Positions 34,101-45,313 of a stretch of DNA of 64,000 bases are shown one piece after another. The position numbers and the translations under genes are program-made. Position 1 is the stretch's first letter. Each line of letters starts with the position of its first letter. Under the pieces are notes generated by a model. It saw only the letters and a list, made by a program, of their open reading frames with translations. It had not been told where the DNA came from and ran no database searches. The DNA comes from Angiostrongylus vasorum. Taxonomy: Eukaryota > Nematoda > Chromadorea > Rhabditida > Metastrongylidae. The DNA is taken from assembly GCA_018806985.1 (NCBI GenBank), contig JADANN010000032.1, forward strand, positions 1,757,501 to 1,821,500. Reading direction: 5' to 3'.

Positions 34101-34251
34101 CGACCACTTCCTCAAGATCTGTCCTATTCCTTTCCATACAAAGTGACCTGTTCAGGCACGCGAAAAGGCTTCTGTAGCAAACACTGATGAAGAGTGCAGT
34201 GACGACGATGATGTTGACTTCAGTGATTGGCGAGCGAAACGATTCTTGTGA
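31134..34251 (+). CDS. ZNF830-like zinc-finger protein, five exons, about 255 aa
   Basis: Homologue of the ZNF830/CCDC16 family, nuclear proteins associated with pre-mRNA splicing and genome maintenance. Exons: 31134-31220, 32175-32325, 32484-32797, 32881-33000, 34156-34251; all phases agree. The zinc finger is split by intron 1: IHCIVCNAQ at the end of exon 1 supplies the two Cys and VKPKIWTAHLNGKKHK at the start of exon 2 supplies the two His. Then come a Lys-rich basic block, DFFDE and GIIDGVPQGFFDDKRRD motifs, a charged coiled coil and an acidic end DDVDFSDWRAKRFL, a typical ending for this family. The ATG is the first in frame after a CATCGCAG acceptor, but the N-terminus is short, so an upstream coding exon is possible. 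Introns 1 and 4 are filled with SINE and R3 copies. Confidence 0.85.
31311..31688 (-). mobile_element. Retroposon R3 copy
   Basis: Reverse orientation relative to 9052. ACGGTTTACTCCCTCATCGTGG at the left and CCATCCAAGTATCCAACTA at the right. Intron 1 of the ZNF830-like gene. Confidence 0.8.
31841..32110 (+). mobile_element. SINE family 1 copy
   Basis: AAGCAGCTGTTAGAGGTGCC (weak A-box), GTAGGTTCGATTCC (good B-box) and the GATCAATGCCGAGAGCTTTATC tail. It ends only 64 bases before exon 2 of the ZNF830-like gene. Confidence 0.78.
32340..32445 (-). mobile_element. Retroposon R4 fragment
   Basis: GGGAGCTAACGCGTTCACC, CTTCATACCATCC and TTCATTTCGCC match the R4 core. Intron 2 of the ZNF830-like gene is almost entirely this fragment. 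Confidence 0.65.
33063..33336 (-). mobile_element. SINE family 1 copy
   Basis: Complete on the minus strand: GTGTGGCGCAGTGGTTCGAGG head, GGGGTCGATCTCC B-box, GAGAGCTTTATCCTT end at the left. Intron 4 of the ZNF830-like gene. Confidence 0.85.
33638..33990 (+). mobile_element. Retroposon R3 copy
   Basis: ACTTGGATGGCTCGTCCCC through TGTACATCGTAGTCCGACACTC. GCTGTTAT occurs on both flanks (about 33618 and 33970) but is too short to be convincing. Intron 4 of the ZNF830-like gene. Confidence 0.75.
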
Positions 34252-34701
34252 CTGATAGTTCTTATTTCCAGTGAAATACTTCCTTTATCACTTTAAATCA
34301 AACTATTGATTAACCGTCTTCAGCAGTTCACATACGATTTCATCATGCCATACAGAGATCGAAAAAGTGACAAACAATATAAATAGAAAATCTGGTTGAT
34401 GAGATGAAATGCACAACATGGAAAGAAAGGACCAATCATCAACACTGATGGAAACATAGCGAGAAGAACCAAAAAAGTAGGTAGAATTGGGTTAAATAGT
34501 TGCTGACTGGCGTGAATATTGTTAGCGGTTTTCTAGTAGTTGCTAATGCTAATCTATTTATAGCGAAATATATGTGTACAGTACACAAATTTGTACAGAT
34601 AAAAAACTACATAGTTGAGAAATAACCTATATTATAAATAACCCGCCGATAGTATACACCACATTCATTCAATTCACCAAAAACATTCCGAAAGAGAAAC
34701 T

Positions 34702-35453
34702 TCAGTCTTCATCCGAAGAGAGTATTTCTCCATCTGACAACTCCCGATCTGCTGGTCTCGGTTGTTTTGGCGGCTTTGGCTGCGGTGGTGGCGGAGGAGT
34801 AGCCTGCTTTCGTCGGGGTGGGCTACGAATATCGTTGCTGCGGTGCGAAGGCGATCGACCTCTACGTTCCGCCTTGAAAGAGAGATTATGACAAATGATA
34901 CTTTTAAGTACGACGACAATTTTTCTGGTTTAGAAATCTTGGTGCCCGTTTTGCAATACTAACTTCTATAGGAAGCCTCTGTTTTACCACGAAAATGGTA
35001 TATTTTTTCTGGAAGAGGGCAACACAAGAAAGGAAAAGTCACATTATGAATTATCACGGAGCAACATACATCTCTTCGTCGGCGCTCGTCTCCAAATGGA
35101 CTACGTCTTCTTGTAGGAATCTTATAGTCTCTTTCTCTACGCTGGTTGATTGACTGCGAAGACGCTGGCGGTACGACTGACATCCCGAGCAATGAAGGTA
35201 TAGGTGATTTGTCGCGCGAACGATCCGGAAGACGGTCGCGACCTGCTGCTGCTCGTTCTGGTCGCTTTTCTCGTTCATGTGTGTCTTCGAGCCCTCGACG
35301 GATTACTTGCATACGATTAACCTCCACAGACAAAGTTTGCATATCGTTGTAGTAAGTCTCGACTTCACTGAGTGTTGAACGTAGCATACATGTCAATTTC
35401 ATAAAAACTGCTCGCATATCCTCTGAAGGAACCGAACGCAAGTAAGTGTTATC
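34702..35453 (-). CDS. 3' end of an unrecognised charged, proline-rich protein
   Basis: Two exons agree in phase: 35070-35453 (128 codons from an acceptor GTTTAG) and 34702-34872 (56 residues and stop). The first has a helical segment (LRSTLSEVETYYNDMQTLSV) followed by an Arg/Glu-rich region (DRLPDRSRDKSPIPSLLGMS) and RRRSPFGDERRRRD. The second is basic and then proline-rich (KQATPPPPQPKPPKQPRPAD) with an acidic end ELSDGEILSSDED. RS-like dipeptides and the acidic tail suggest a nuclear, RNA-associated protein, which is inference only. The 5' exons are not identified; RTE copy D lies just upstream, so they may be beyond it (39560-40440) or lost. Confidence 0.6.
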
Positions 35454-36038
35454 CTAAACAGGCATGGATTACAAAAGGAAAACAACTGTCCATAACAATA
35501 TGTATCTTCTTAGCATGTTCCCGCTATGTTGGAGCTTTCTAAATATAAAATTTTTCTGGCTAGAAATTGAGAAACGGTGTGAGGAACTAAAAGAAGGACT
35601 GGGATGGAGGAAATGGCAAAAAAGGTGATTAGAGGAAACATCAAGCATATGGAGTGCTGACAGCGATGACGGAAGGCTGTCAAAGAGACTGTTAATATAA
35701 AAGAGACATTTGAAGTATTGATGACTTGGCTAGTGTCACATTTTTTCGACCTCAGCCAAGCGCACTCCGTACCAATGTAAGAGTGCGGCTGGTCTCCAAT
35801 AAGAAGTGGAGGATTTGTAAAGAACGAAACGGTGTTTGGAAAGGAATGTTTACTGTGCGAATGCAATTAATATATCCAGCTTTTTATACTGGTATTATCA
35901 AAGCATATAACTCGATAGATTGTCCCTGCGGATGGCGAAACCGTCAAAACATTAACTGCTGTGAATGAATATTGTAACAACAATCTCGTGTCTTCTTATC
36001 AAGAAAGCGGTGATTTATATCAGTACCGAGGTTAACCA
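35454..36038. other. Stretch without a recognised feature
   Basis: Between the visible first exon of the minus-strand gene and RTE copy D. Probably intron of that gene. No convincing exon seen on either strand. Confidence 0.4.
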
Positions 36039-39000
36039 ACGGATCTCCCTCATAGAGGGATGTCATGCCGGTTTGTCGCGAGGCAGCGTGGGGCGTCCCC
36101 ACGTGATGGATAGGGGTTAAAAGCTGAGCAGAAGCGACCTCTGCTTCCCTGAGACGCAGGTGGATTCAGAGGATGCACTTCGTGCTCTTCCAGCACCGAT
36201 TTGGCACATATCTTCTGTATCTACGAAAACGAATTCATGTATGCACGCTAAGGTATCTTACTATGTGCATTGTTTTCTACGAGACAATTCGGCCAAAAGT
36301 CCGCAAACAAATAACAGAGAATTATATGAGAGGAGGTTAGGAGTCGCCTCCAACAAATAAGCTCGGCATCTATTCTGAGGGGAATTGGCGAGATATCCGC
36401 AAGTAAACCCAGCCACACGTTCACGAGCTCAACAAGGTATATGTGGGTACGAAAAAACTAAACACAGTAGAATAAACAGGCCTCATTTCCCCAAGCCCGA
36501 AAGAGCACCCGATTCCACAGCGTTGGGTAGGACGAATACGGAGGTACTAAAATCTCAAGGGTATTCTAGGCTCCCTAAATCGCAAAGGACTAAAATGACG
36601 ATCTGTCCCTACAATGCACGCACACTTGCATCTGAGTCATCTATTAAGGACCTGATGATATAAGCAAGGATATGATACGACGTTATCGGACTGGCCGAGA
36701 CGAGAACACGCCACTCATTCAATGCCGTCTACGACACCGGAGAGGAACCTTTCCTCGGAACACGCGACAACAGAGTCGGCGGAATCGGTGTTCTCGTAAA
36801 CGCAAGTTTTACCACGAACATCGATTCAAACAACTAACAACCCGAATACGACGTTTACCAGCTTTGACAATGTTCGTGTTTACGCGCCGACATCGAACTA
36901 TAACGAGGAAGATGTCGAAGGACTTCGAGAAGTCTTACAGGGTAAACCTTACATTCGTCAAAATCATCATTGGAGATTATAATGCTAAGATTGCACCCAG
37001 AAGAACGTCTGAAAACCATCACATTGGGAACCTCGGATCAGAATGGAACTAGCAGGGTGAGCGGCTAAGTGTATCACGATGACGAAGACCATTCATGGTA
37101 AGTCACAATTCCCTAATTCCTTAAACCACAACCTCAGTAATGGACATGGGAGACTCTTAATTGAAAGCACCCTAACGAAACAAATCATATCATGGAAAAT
37201 CGAATGCTTTGTCTGAATGATATCGCTGCTGTCCAAAAATTCTACATCGGATCAAACTATCGCCTCGTTCGTGCAAGATTTCATTGCTCGCGGAGAGTTT
37301 TTATTTTTGGTTTCATTTTTTTATCGTGAAGAGTAGTAGCCGCTAAATTCAAAAACGAAATCCCAAATTCATCATAAACTGGGACTTAATCAGTTCATTA
37401 AACGGGTGTTGGAAAGATACCGTTCTCGATAACAGAGACAAGGAATGCGATCGGCTTATTCAACATCTTCACGATAAAAAATAAAAAGGATAAAGCTCTC
37501 AGCGCTGATCAATCCCTGAGGGATGCGCCATACATTCGACTTCATTAGGCATCGTTGGAGGTTCCTGAATGCATGTGGCCTTTACAATGACTCGAGGTAG
37601 CCTACATCCCGGCTAAGTCTGGCACCAATTTGCCGAACCCAGAGGTATGGAGGGCTTGGTGAACCTGGGGCGCGGGGATCGATCCCAGGTGTCTTTCAGG
37701 GCGCCTCCAACCACTAGGCAACACGCGCCAGCGTGGAATCGCACGAGCTGCAGGGAACGGCAATTAACGTCCGAACTTAAAAAACCATGCAGACAGGCGA
37801 TAAAAGATCTTGAAGAGCGAAGAGCAGTAGTTATTATCGAAAGTGCAGAGGCTGGGAAAAGCACTGGCAAAGCCTATCGAAGCTTCGCCAATTTCAAAAC
37901 TAAGATGATTGCACCCCGACACCAAGACAAAACAGTTACAGGGTCCAGAAAGGCAGTGGAGGGAATCGCTCACAAATACTACTCAGATCTCTTCGATAGC
38001 CACATCCACCTCCCATCATATGAAATAAAGGAGGATGGATATGTCGCACCACCAGCTCTCCCTTCCCAAATCCGACATGCGATTTCGTCGGTGAAAAATC
38101 ACACACCAGGTTCGGACAGCATAAGATCTGAAAACGTGAAGAGCCTTCCGCCATTCCCTCATAAAACACATTGGCTCGGTTCTTTACATGTTACCTGTCT
38201 GAATGCAGTGTCCCTACTCCGTGGAGGACTACCAAGACCGTGTTCAAGAAGGGTGATCGAAACGATATCGGCAACTATCGCCTAATCTGCTTGCTGTCTG
38301 TGGTCTACAAACTATTCACTCGAGTCATCCTGAACAGGAGTGAGAGAACGCCGGACGAAGGGCAGCCATGGCAGCAAGCAAGGTTTCGAAAACAAGTCCG
38401 TACAACAGACACCATCCATACAATAACAAACTCACTGAAGTATCGCGAGGGTACAACAGACCGCCCTGTCTCGATTTCGTCAATTTAAGAAAGCTTTTGA
38501 CTCAGATGAGAAGGAAGCAGTCGTGGAAGCCTAGGATAGCCATGGGGTCCCTCCCTATTCATGACATGAAGATCCTTCATCAGTTATATAAAGAATTTGA
38601 CAACAAGATATCACCATTCTACAACGATATTAACATCGGCGCCAAAAGAGAGGTCAGACAAGGCGATACTATCTCGCTAAAAATATTTACCGCCAACTTG
38701 CAGGAGGTCACACGAACATTAGAATGGGATAATATGAGAGTGAAAATCGATGGTCGGCAGTTACACCATCTTCGCATTGCTGATGACGTCCTTATAACAC
38801 TAAACATTATCCAAGCGGTACGAGTGCTTGCCGACTTTGATAAAACCTACGGAAAGATTCGTTCTTCGACTAAATCTCACGAAGACGATTTTCACGAGGT
38901 ACGGATTGGTTACGTATACCCCATTCACGATCAATGAAGTGAATATCTCCCGAGTGTTCCGGCTAAGTATGTCTATTTAGGGTGGGAAATCAACATGATG

Positions 39001-39560
39001 AACAACTCAGCACCAGGGTTGACCACGAGGAAACGAGCGGCTTTCAATAGCACCGAGGATGTAGCGAAGAGAACAAAGAACACCCGACCCGATGCTCACG
39101 TTCTCGACTCAACAGTACTTCCTGGCTTGATGTATGCGTCAGAAACTTGGTCGACACATAAGCATGACGAAAGGTCACACAGCGTTATTGAACGTGTCAC
39201 ACAAGGGGGGAAGGATACGAGGCCTCGATTTGCGTCAACGTTCAAAAATCAAAGATGGCGTTCTATACACCAAACTGTCAAAGATAAGGTGGACCAAACA
39301 CATAATGACTGTGAATCAAAACCGATGGAAAAGACCCGTTAGCGACTGGATTCCTTGGGATGTCACAAGCACAACAGGAAGACCACCGACCAGACGCCAG
39401 AGTTCCTCATGAGAAGCCTAGTAGAAATGTAAGATGCTCAACGAGTACCTAAATCAAGCAGAACCCACTGGATTACTGTTGCACGCGACAAGGAAAATTG
39501 AAAGATTTACTGACACACGTTCGCGTCACTCAACGATCATCAGGACGACAGGTGATGTTG
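36039..39560 (+). mobile_element. Near full-length RTE-type LINE copy D, decayed
   Basis: Same 5' start (GGATCTCCCTCATAGAGGG) and 3' end (GACGACAGGTGATG) as copies B and C. ORF fragments: [17 protein letters not shown] (36595 on), then a strongly eroded endonuclease, QGTRAGREL-type linker remnants, HLPSYEIKEDGYVAPPALPS (about 38010), YRLICLLSVVYKLFTRVIL, LHHLRIADDVLITLNI (catalytic Asp-Asp retained but followed by a frame change), and WIPWDVTSTTGRPPTR near 39350. More diverged than B or C. A SINE (37487-37731) replaced or accompanied the loss of part of the linker region. Confidence 0.9.
37487..37731 (-). mobile_element. SINE family 1 inside RTE copy D
   Basis: GATAAAGCTCTCAGCGCTGATCAATCCC at the left and CGCCTCCAACCACTAGGCAACACGC at the right give a complete head and tail in reverse orientation. 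The internal segment near 37600 is shortened. LINE sequence resumes immediately at GCCAGCGTGGAATCGCACG. Confidence 0.85.
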
Positions 39561-39561
39561 G

Positions 39562-39778
39562 TGATAAAGCTTTAACGCGCACGCATTAGATCAATCCCCT
39601 GAGGGAGGCGCCATACATTCGACTTCACTAAGCATTATTGGTGATTGAATGCATATCTGGTCTTTACAATGGATCGCGGTGGCCTACCGATGTATCGAGA
39701 CAGTTCTCCTCTTCCCAAACAAGTCTGGTACTAAACTGCCCACCTCGGAGGTCGAAGGCTTGGTGGACCAGGGGCTTA
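39562..39778 (-). mobile_element. SINE family 1, 5'-truncated copy
   Basis: Starts right at the 3' end of RTE copy D with GATAAAGCTTTAACGCGC and lacks the tRNA-like head (ends at AGGGGCTTAAAAG). Tail-to-tail contact with the LINE end may mean a shared integration site. Confidence 0.75.
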
Positions 39779-40441
39779 AAAGCTCTTAAGTCATACACTA
39801 AAATGTTTATTAAATTTGGGAGCTGTTTTATCGATCTAAATGGACAGGAATAAACGTAACTCTAGTAATACTTCTCATCGTTAACATATCCAATAGTAAT
39901 ACTCTTCACCATTAATATATCCAAGCCCAATGAGCTACTCTAGTTCCTAACAGAAATTGCAGAATCTACTAACACGCGCCTGAGTTACTCAGCGACCAAT
40001 GGGTGGATAGCTAATACAATTTGGTTAACACATTCGTGGCGATGCTCGTTTTCTGGTAATTACCAATAAGCCAATGGTTTCACCCTCCAATTACTTTTTT
40101 ACTTAATTTTTTATCCTACAGTGCGCTGAAATTCTAATACTCTTAAATCTAAGACCATCAGAAAAACGATGCTGGAATTGAAATTTCCAAAACCTTCACT
40201 GCAAACGTGGGAGCCGTAAACATTGGGAGACATCATTGTGCCCTGAATAGTAAAATTTCGCTTGTCCAATCGCTTGGCCAGTGAACATTGAGCTATGACA
40301 GGAAAACAATGGTCAGTGGGCGGTACAAAACGACTACTTAATTCAAGCGAAATAAGAAAGCTGAAAATTTCTTAAAACCTGTTAGCGAACATGGCCGTAT
40401 TCCTAGCTAAAGAACTTGAACTTGTTTTACTGCGAATAAGG
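39779..40441. other. Stretch without a firm feature; one possible exon
   Basis: On the minus strand an acceptor ACTATTCAG (about 40242) opens a 43-codon frame (GTMMSPNVYGSHV...QRTVG, stop near 40112). It could be a last exon of the NADAR gene if the AAG/GTTTGT at about 40464 is used as a donor, or an upstream exon of the 34702-35453 gene. I cannot decide. Confidence 0.3.
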
Positions 40442-43182
40442 TTAACTACAAGATTCACAAACCTTCCCATTCGCCTTTAGTAATTTCTCAACAATATCAT
40501 TGATCCTCGATTCATCAACAGTGATAAGCCGTGGTGGTATTTTTACCCAAGAAGCAATATTCACAAGATCTGCATCCTTCTTTTCTTTTGCCAAAATAAA
40601 GAGAGGATCTAAAACGCTCTCAAGTGCCGTTGAGACCTTCGAATTCACCAAACTTAACTACAACAACAAATGGTCAAAGATTTCTGTACTATTACAATAC
40701 AAACTCCGGAGGAAATGAAACTCACTAATCCAAAGAGCAGTATAGTTATCTGGGCATAAGATATCGAATGGATCGCTGACCATCATACTTTCTGTTGGTG
40801 AATCAGTTCCAAGAATAACATCAACGCCTAAACATACGTGAAGTATAATCCATTACTATCCTGTGAGAGCAAGCCGACAAATATGATTTTTTTTACTTAT
40901 TGGAAGCTCAGGAAGTGTATGAGGAAACGCTCCTCGAAGGACGAATTCGCGACGTAGTTCCATCAAAATTAGACCAAGGCGGTTACCACCGAGATACGAG
41001 GGGCGAAATGCCATTGGTCGCGTACAGAGCTCCAATAACTGCAATAACATATAAACATTTGAACTGAACACTCAGAGTTGCTACAGCTTAGAATCGACAT
41101 ATTTCAAAGTGGATAAATCCTTAGTTCACTTACAAGCAAGACATCTAAAAGCAATGGTAAGAATTTTAATACTTACCTGTTTGCTAGAAATATCTACGGT
41201 ATATAGCCACGCACGAAGATCTGACTCACGCATACCAATAGATAATTCAGTTTCCATTGAGCAAAACCTTGCACAATAAACCAGCATGGCATCGCCAGTA
41301 TCGAGAAGAGCACGCAGCAGTGGTGGATGCTGTTCAAAAAGTAAAGTTAATGCGTCCTTGATAGCCTGAAATACCAGTTTAGAAGAACCAGTTAAGTAAA
41401 CGCGCCCTTAACTAAAGGATGCATAGTTGACGCAAACCTTTTGTCGTCTTTCCATCCACCAACTCTGCTCTCTTTCCAGTCCTCGACCCTTCGCTTCTAT
41501 TGTTTGGTGCAATCGTTCCCAACATTCAAGAGATGATTCCGTTTCCATTACGTATTCAGCATCTTCAGTGTTGAAACCAAGATATTTTACTGCTTGACTT
41601 GCAACAAAATGCGCAGGAGAAGCAAAAAGAGGTTGTCCTTCTACAACACGTATTTCAGCAGGATAGAGTGGATGGAACACTGATTCCGCCGTAAAACATA
41701 TAACATTCGAACTAACGATCGACGACAAACTGGCGGTGTTGAAATGTGATATGAGAGGAATGCGACTTTCAGTTTGAGAGGCCAACTTCACTCTCAACTC
41801 CATGAGAAGGAGACCAGTTTTGTTGCCAACTAGATCAGCCAATGTTTTTGGGGTCTTGTCGTCCTGAAAACGGAGATTTTTCAAAGGAATTTCCACAAAA
41901 AGTATTATAGACAGGAAAAATTTTTCGCTCCCCATCTTTTCGGAACCTTTTCACTTCTATTCAACAATGTGGAAAAAACTAAAATCGTCCATAACCTTGT
42001 TTCTCATCCATTTTATAAGATCTGCTGGCCCAATGTAAGGCTTCGTTAGTAACCGTTGCATTTCACGTTCGGACGAAGCACAAGTCCACATTGGCTCACC
42101 TTCTAATAATTAAAAATCAAAAAAAAATAGAAACTGAACAGTCATGATCTTCTCCAATAATAAGTAAGCTTTAAAAAGTAATAGGTCACCACGTCATTAG
42201 ACAACCATTTTTTTGCTATTGTAATAGAAAAGTATGAACTTAGAAGTAAATGACATCTTAGGAAAGGAATAAAATTAGAGGTTTAACTACAAACCACAAC
42301 AATCAATGAGAAGAGCATCTCCTGTGCTAAGCAAAAGTTGCTGTAGATATTCGTTTTGCGCAATTTTATGCTTCATCGCTGATTGTCGCCATCGATCCAT
42401 TTTAGACATTTTTGCCTCTATGGTAGACTCAGGAATCTTAAAATAAAAAAAAGAAAGAATAATAACCTGCTTCTAAGAAAGCAGTAGCACAGTAGAAGAA
42501 AAGGAAACCTCATGCTTCATTAGATACCGTCTTGCCGTTGTGGCCACATCAACGGGCAATACTGTTGTTTGGATCTTCTCAATCGATTTGTCGTCCAGTT
42601 TTAGAGCAATAAATAATTTCTCATAAGCATAATGTTCCACCGATCGATAACGTTCACCCTTCATTTCAAACGGTAGCGGGTAGTAGTTACTCAATGGACG
42701 AAATATACCTTGAAGCGAATTTAGAACGAACGCCATAGAGTGAAGGCGTAGATAATAGAGATGAGACAACACACTTGAAGCGAGATAATCTGGTCGTTGA
42801 CTTTGATTTTAATAGGATTGTCGTCATTGTCTGTTGAAAGGCCCTCAATCTCAAGGGGTTGCTTGTTCAGCATAGCTGCCTTCTTCTTCTCCCGTACTTC
42901 GAATCGTAACCACATTAGAAAAAACCTAAACGATATTAATACGGATTAAAAACATTTCTCGAAGCACTATAGAAATGCCGGCTAAATAGAATGAAGCAAA
43001 TCAATGGGAAGGCACATTCAATGACGATAGAATTAAAACAAGACCTAAGATGTTTTATCTCACCCCATTTGGTTCCCACCCAAGGCAAGGGGCTTAGCAG
43101 CCTCATTCTTCATCCAAAATTCAACCATTTGAGAATCTGCCTTCTCGCGAGCCATCCACTCCACAAACTGGTTTTCATCCAT
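40442..43182 (-). CDS. Tandem NADAR-domain protein, about 10 exons, about 590 aa
   Basis: NADAR (YbiA-like) proteins are N-glycosidases acting on ADP-ribose-linked substrates, including ADP-ribosylated guanine in DNA. Exons (minus): 43064-43182 (MDENQFVEWMAREKADSQ), 42775-42925, 42509-42708, 42295-42436, 41996-42102, 41438-41863, 41177-41365, 40897-41038, 40726-40827, about 40442-40657. Domain 1: RPLSNYYPLPFEMKG, SVEHYAYEKLF (EH pair) and LLLSTGDALLIDCCEG. Domain 2: SVFHPLYPAE, SPAHFVASQAVKYLGF and LRALLDTGDAMLVYCAR, where the Glu of the EH pair is lost, so it is probably inactive. Two junctions (exons 2-3 and 9-10) are off by one base with the best donors; using a weaker GTTGTC donor at 42770 repairs the first. 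The start follows GGTTTAG. No close named relative recognised. Confidence 0.82.
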
Positions 43183-43679
43183 ACCTAAACCATAACTTGA
43201 CCCGTGCTAATCTAAAAATATATGTATATAACTAAGGCACACACAAAATCCTTGCAAAAGAAATTTCCTAAAGGAATAAAACATTTAAAAAAATACTTTA
43301 TTCATCCGTTGAAATTGAAGGCTACCAGTGAATAAAACACTTGGAAACGAACCTATTCCCAACTCTTTGTCACGGGGATCACATACGATTAGCAATGCTT
43401 CCTTTGTGTTCATCAGCGCTTTCTCGAATACTTAAAGAAGATCGAGAAAGAAATGACATGACAGAAAAAAACTATGAGAAAACGATTACGATGAGCTTGC
43501 GCAAAAAGAAAAACAAATCTTACGCTTATCCTGTTCTACACGTAATCGCAGTCCTTGCATGGAATATGCCTGTTTGCTACTCTGAAGATAAGAGGCAAGC
43601 GAATTCATGTCGTGTCCCGCTGGCATATTTTCCAACAGAAGCTGACGAGCCTTTAAAGGAAACCTTTGTATAAGCATAA
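43183..43679. other. Stretch without a recognised feature
   Basis: Upstream of the NADAR gene start. It probably contains its promoter. No element or splice-consistent exon seen. Confidence 0.4.
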
Positions 43680-43820
43680 TAATGCTGAGATATTTGCAAA
43701 ACTCTGGACCACTAGTGCCCGCGGTGGGGATCGAACACGCTATCACTCTCTCCAGGAACTAAAGGGTTCAAAACCAAACCATGTGGGTCCTTCGTTTCGC
43801 CTTTCTTTCAGCCGTGTTGT
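43680..43820 (-). mobile_element. Retroposon R4 copy (core)
   Basis: Minus strand: CATGGTTTGGTTTTGAACCC and GTGTTCGATCCCCACCGCGG, the second a canonical pol III B-box, then AGAGTTTTGCAAATATCTCAG as in 30390-30410. Confidence 0.7.
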
Positions 43821-44088
43821 TATTATTGAATGTTATTTTTGCATAGGCAGGCACGCAAAAGGCGAAAACGGTCCACAACATATATTTTCATGCATATGGA
43901 AATCGGGAAAAAATTCTGACCACTAGAACTTCAAGACCGATTGAAGACCGACTATAGCTGAACTTGAAGTCTATCCTACTCTTCAAAACCTCTTTAAATT
44001 CGCGAGGAAAAACATTTGACAGAATGGCAACCACCACACATTATTGCAAACGTGGTGAATAGGATACGATGACCTTACTGTCTACAGA

Positions 44089-44487
44089 TACTTACTTGAT
44101 ACTTGAACGGCCTGTCCTCACTAGTTGTGCATGCACCAGCATAATCACCATTCTTGGAGATTTGCTGGTTAAGCCATTGTGGATCCTTGGAATCCCGAGG
44201 ACAGTCTGGCCAAAGTCTGCCCCAGGTCGTCACCACGACAGGCAGTCGCAGCCCTTGTGGATCAGAGGGAGATTTGCCACCGTGCGACTTTGATACCAGG
44301 ACGGTGGTGGATCCCGGCATTGGTTTACTCTTAGCTAGGCTTCCTGATGGAAACACCAGACTCCTTCTCAGCTTGGGAGACCCCGCCGGGGTGAGGGAAT
44401 GCCCCCCGCTGTACATCGCAGTCCGACACCCAGGAACACGTTCCAGCCACGATGACGCAGTAAACCGTTGGGACCCTCGCAACAGTG
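44089..44487 (+). mobile_element. Retroposon R3 copy with target duplication
   Basis: Full copy of 399 bp flanked by a perfect CTGTCTACAGA duplication (44078-44088 and 44488-44498), showing that R3 is a mobile unit with defined ends. Confidence 0.88.
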
Positions 44488-45046
44488 CTGTCTACAGAGT
44501 GAATGAAATGACGAAACACAACCAGCTAATGAAAGACACCCGATCCTACCGTTCGACTGTGAGTTCCTAGCCACAACTAATCATTACTTTACCGTAATTA
44601 TAGTGAATTTTCTGACTGGACTTCAGAAATAAGGCTAACCAGCAAGAAGTCGAACGCTGTACCGCCTCCACAATGATCTTAGTATGAGAAAAGAAGCTCC
44701 TATGAGAGAAAAAACTGCGGCCACAGATGATGGAAATAAACGGTAGACAAAAGGTAGCTAACCTTTAAAGGGACATCACATGCTGATGTGCACAAAAGTT
44801 CCAGAATTACGTTTTCATCTACTCCTAGTTGGCTTAGAATCATAGAATGGGTGTAATGCACCGCACTAGGATACCTGAAATGTGTTGAGAGAGAATTCTG
44901 TTGTCCTATTTGTTGTTTCGTATTAAAAAAAAACTGTGAACTCAATCTCAACATAGTCTGAAACATAACAACAACAGTCGTTATAAAAATGACTAAAGCA
45001 CATTGACTGTTAAAATCCAAAAATGAATCACATATAGCACGTAAAA

Positions 45047-45313
45047 AAAGGATAAAGCTCTCGGCTTTGATCAATGCATGCGACATGCATTCTGGCTCAT
45101 TAAGCATCGTTGGAGGTGACTGAATGCATATCTGGCTTTTACAATGACTCCCGGTGGCCTAGCAATGTACTGAGTCAATGTTGCTATCCTACCAGACAAG
45201 TCTGGTACCAATTTTCCGACCCCGGAAGGAATGGAGGGCTTGGTGATCCTGGAGCGCGAAGACCGACCCCATTTGTATTCCAGGTGGCCTCCGACCACTG
45301 CGCTACACGCTTC
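45047..45313 (-). mobile_element. SINE family 1 copy
   Basis: Complete minus-strand copy: GCGTGTAGCGCAGTGGTCGG head at the right, GGGGTCGGTCTTCGC B-box position, CTTTATCCTTTTTTTACG end at the left. Confidence 0.86.
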
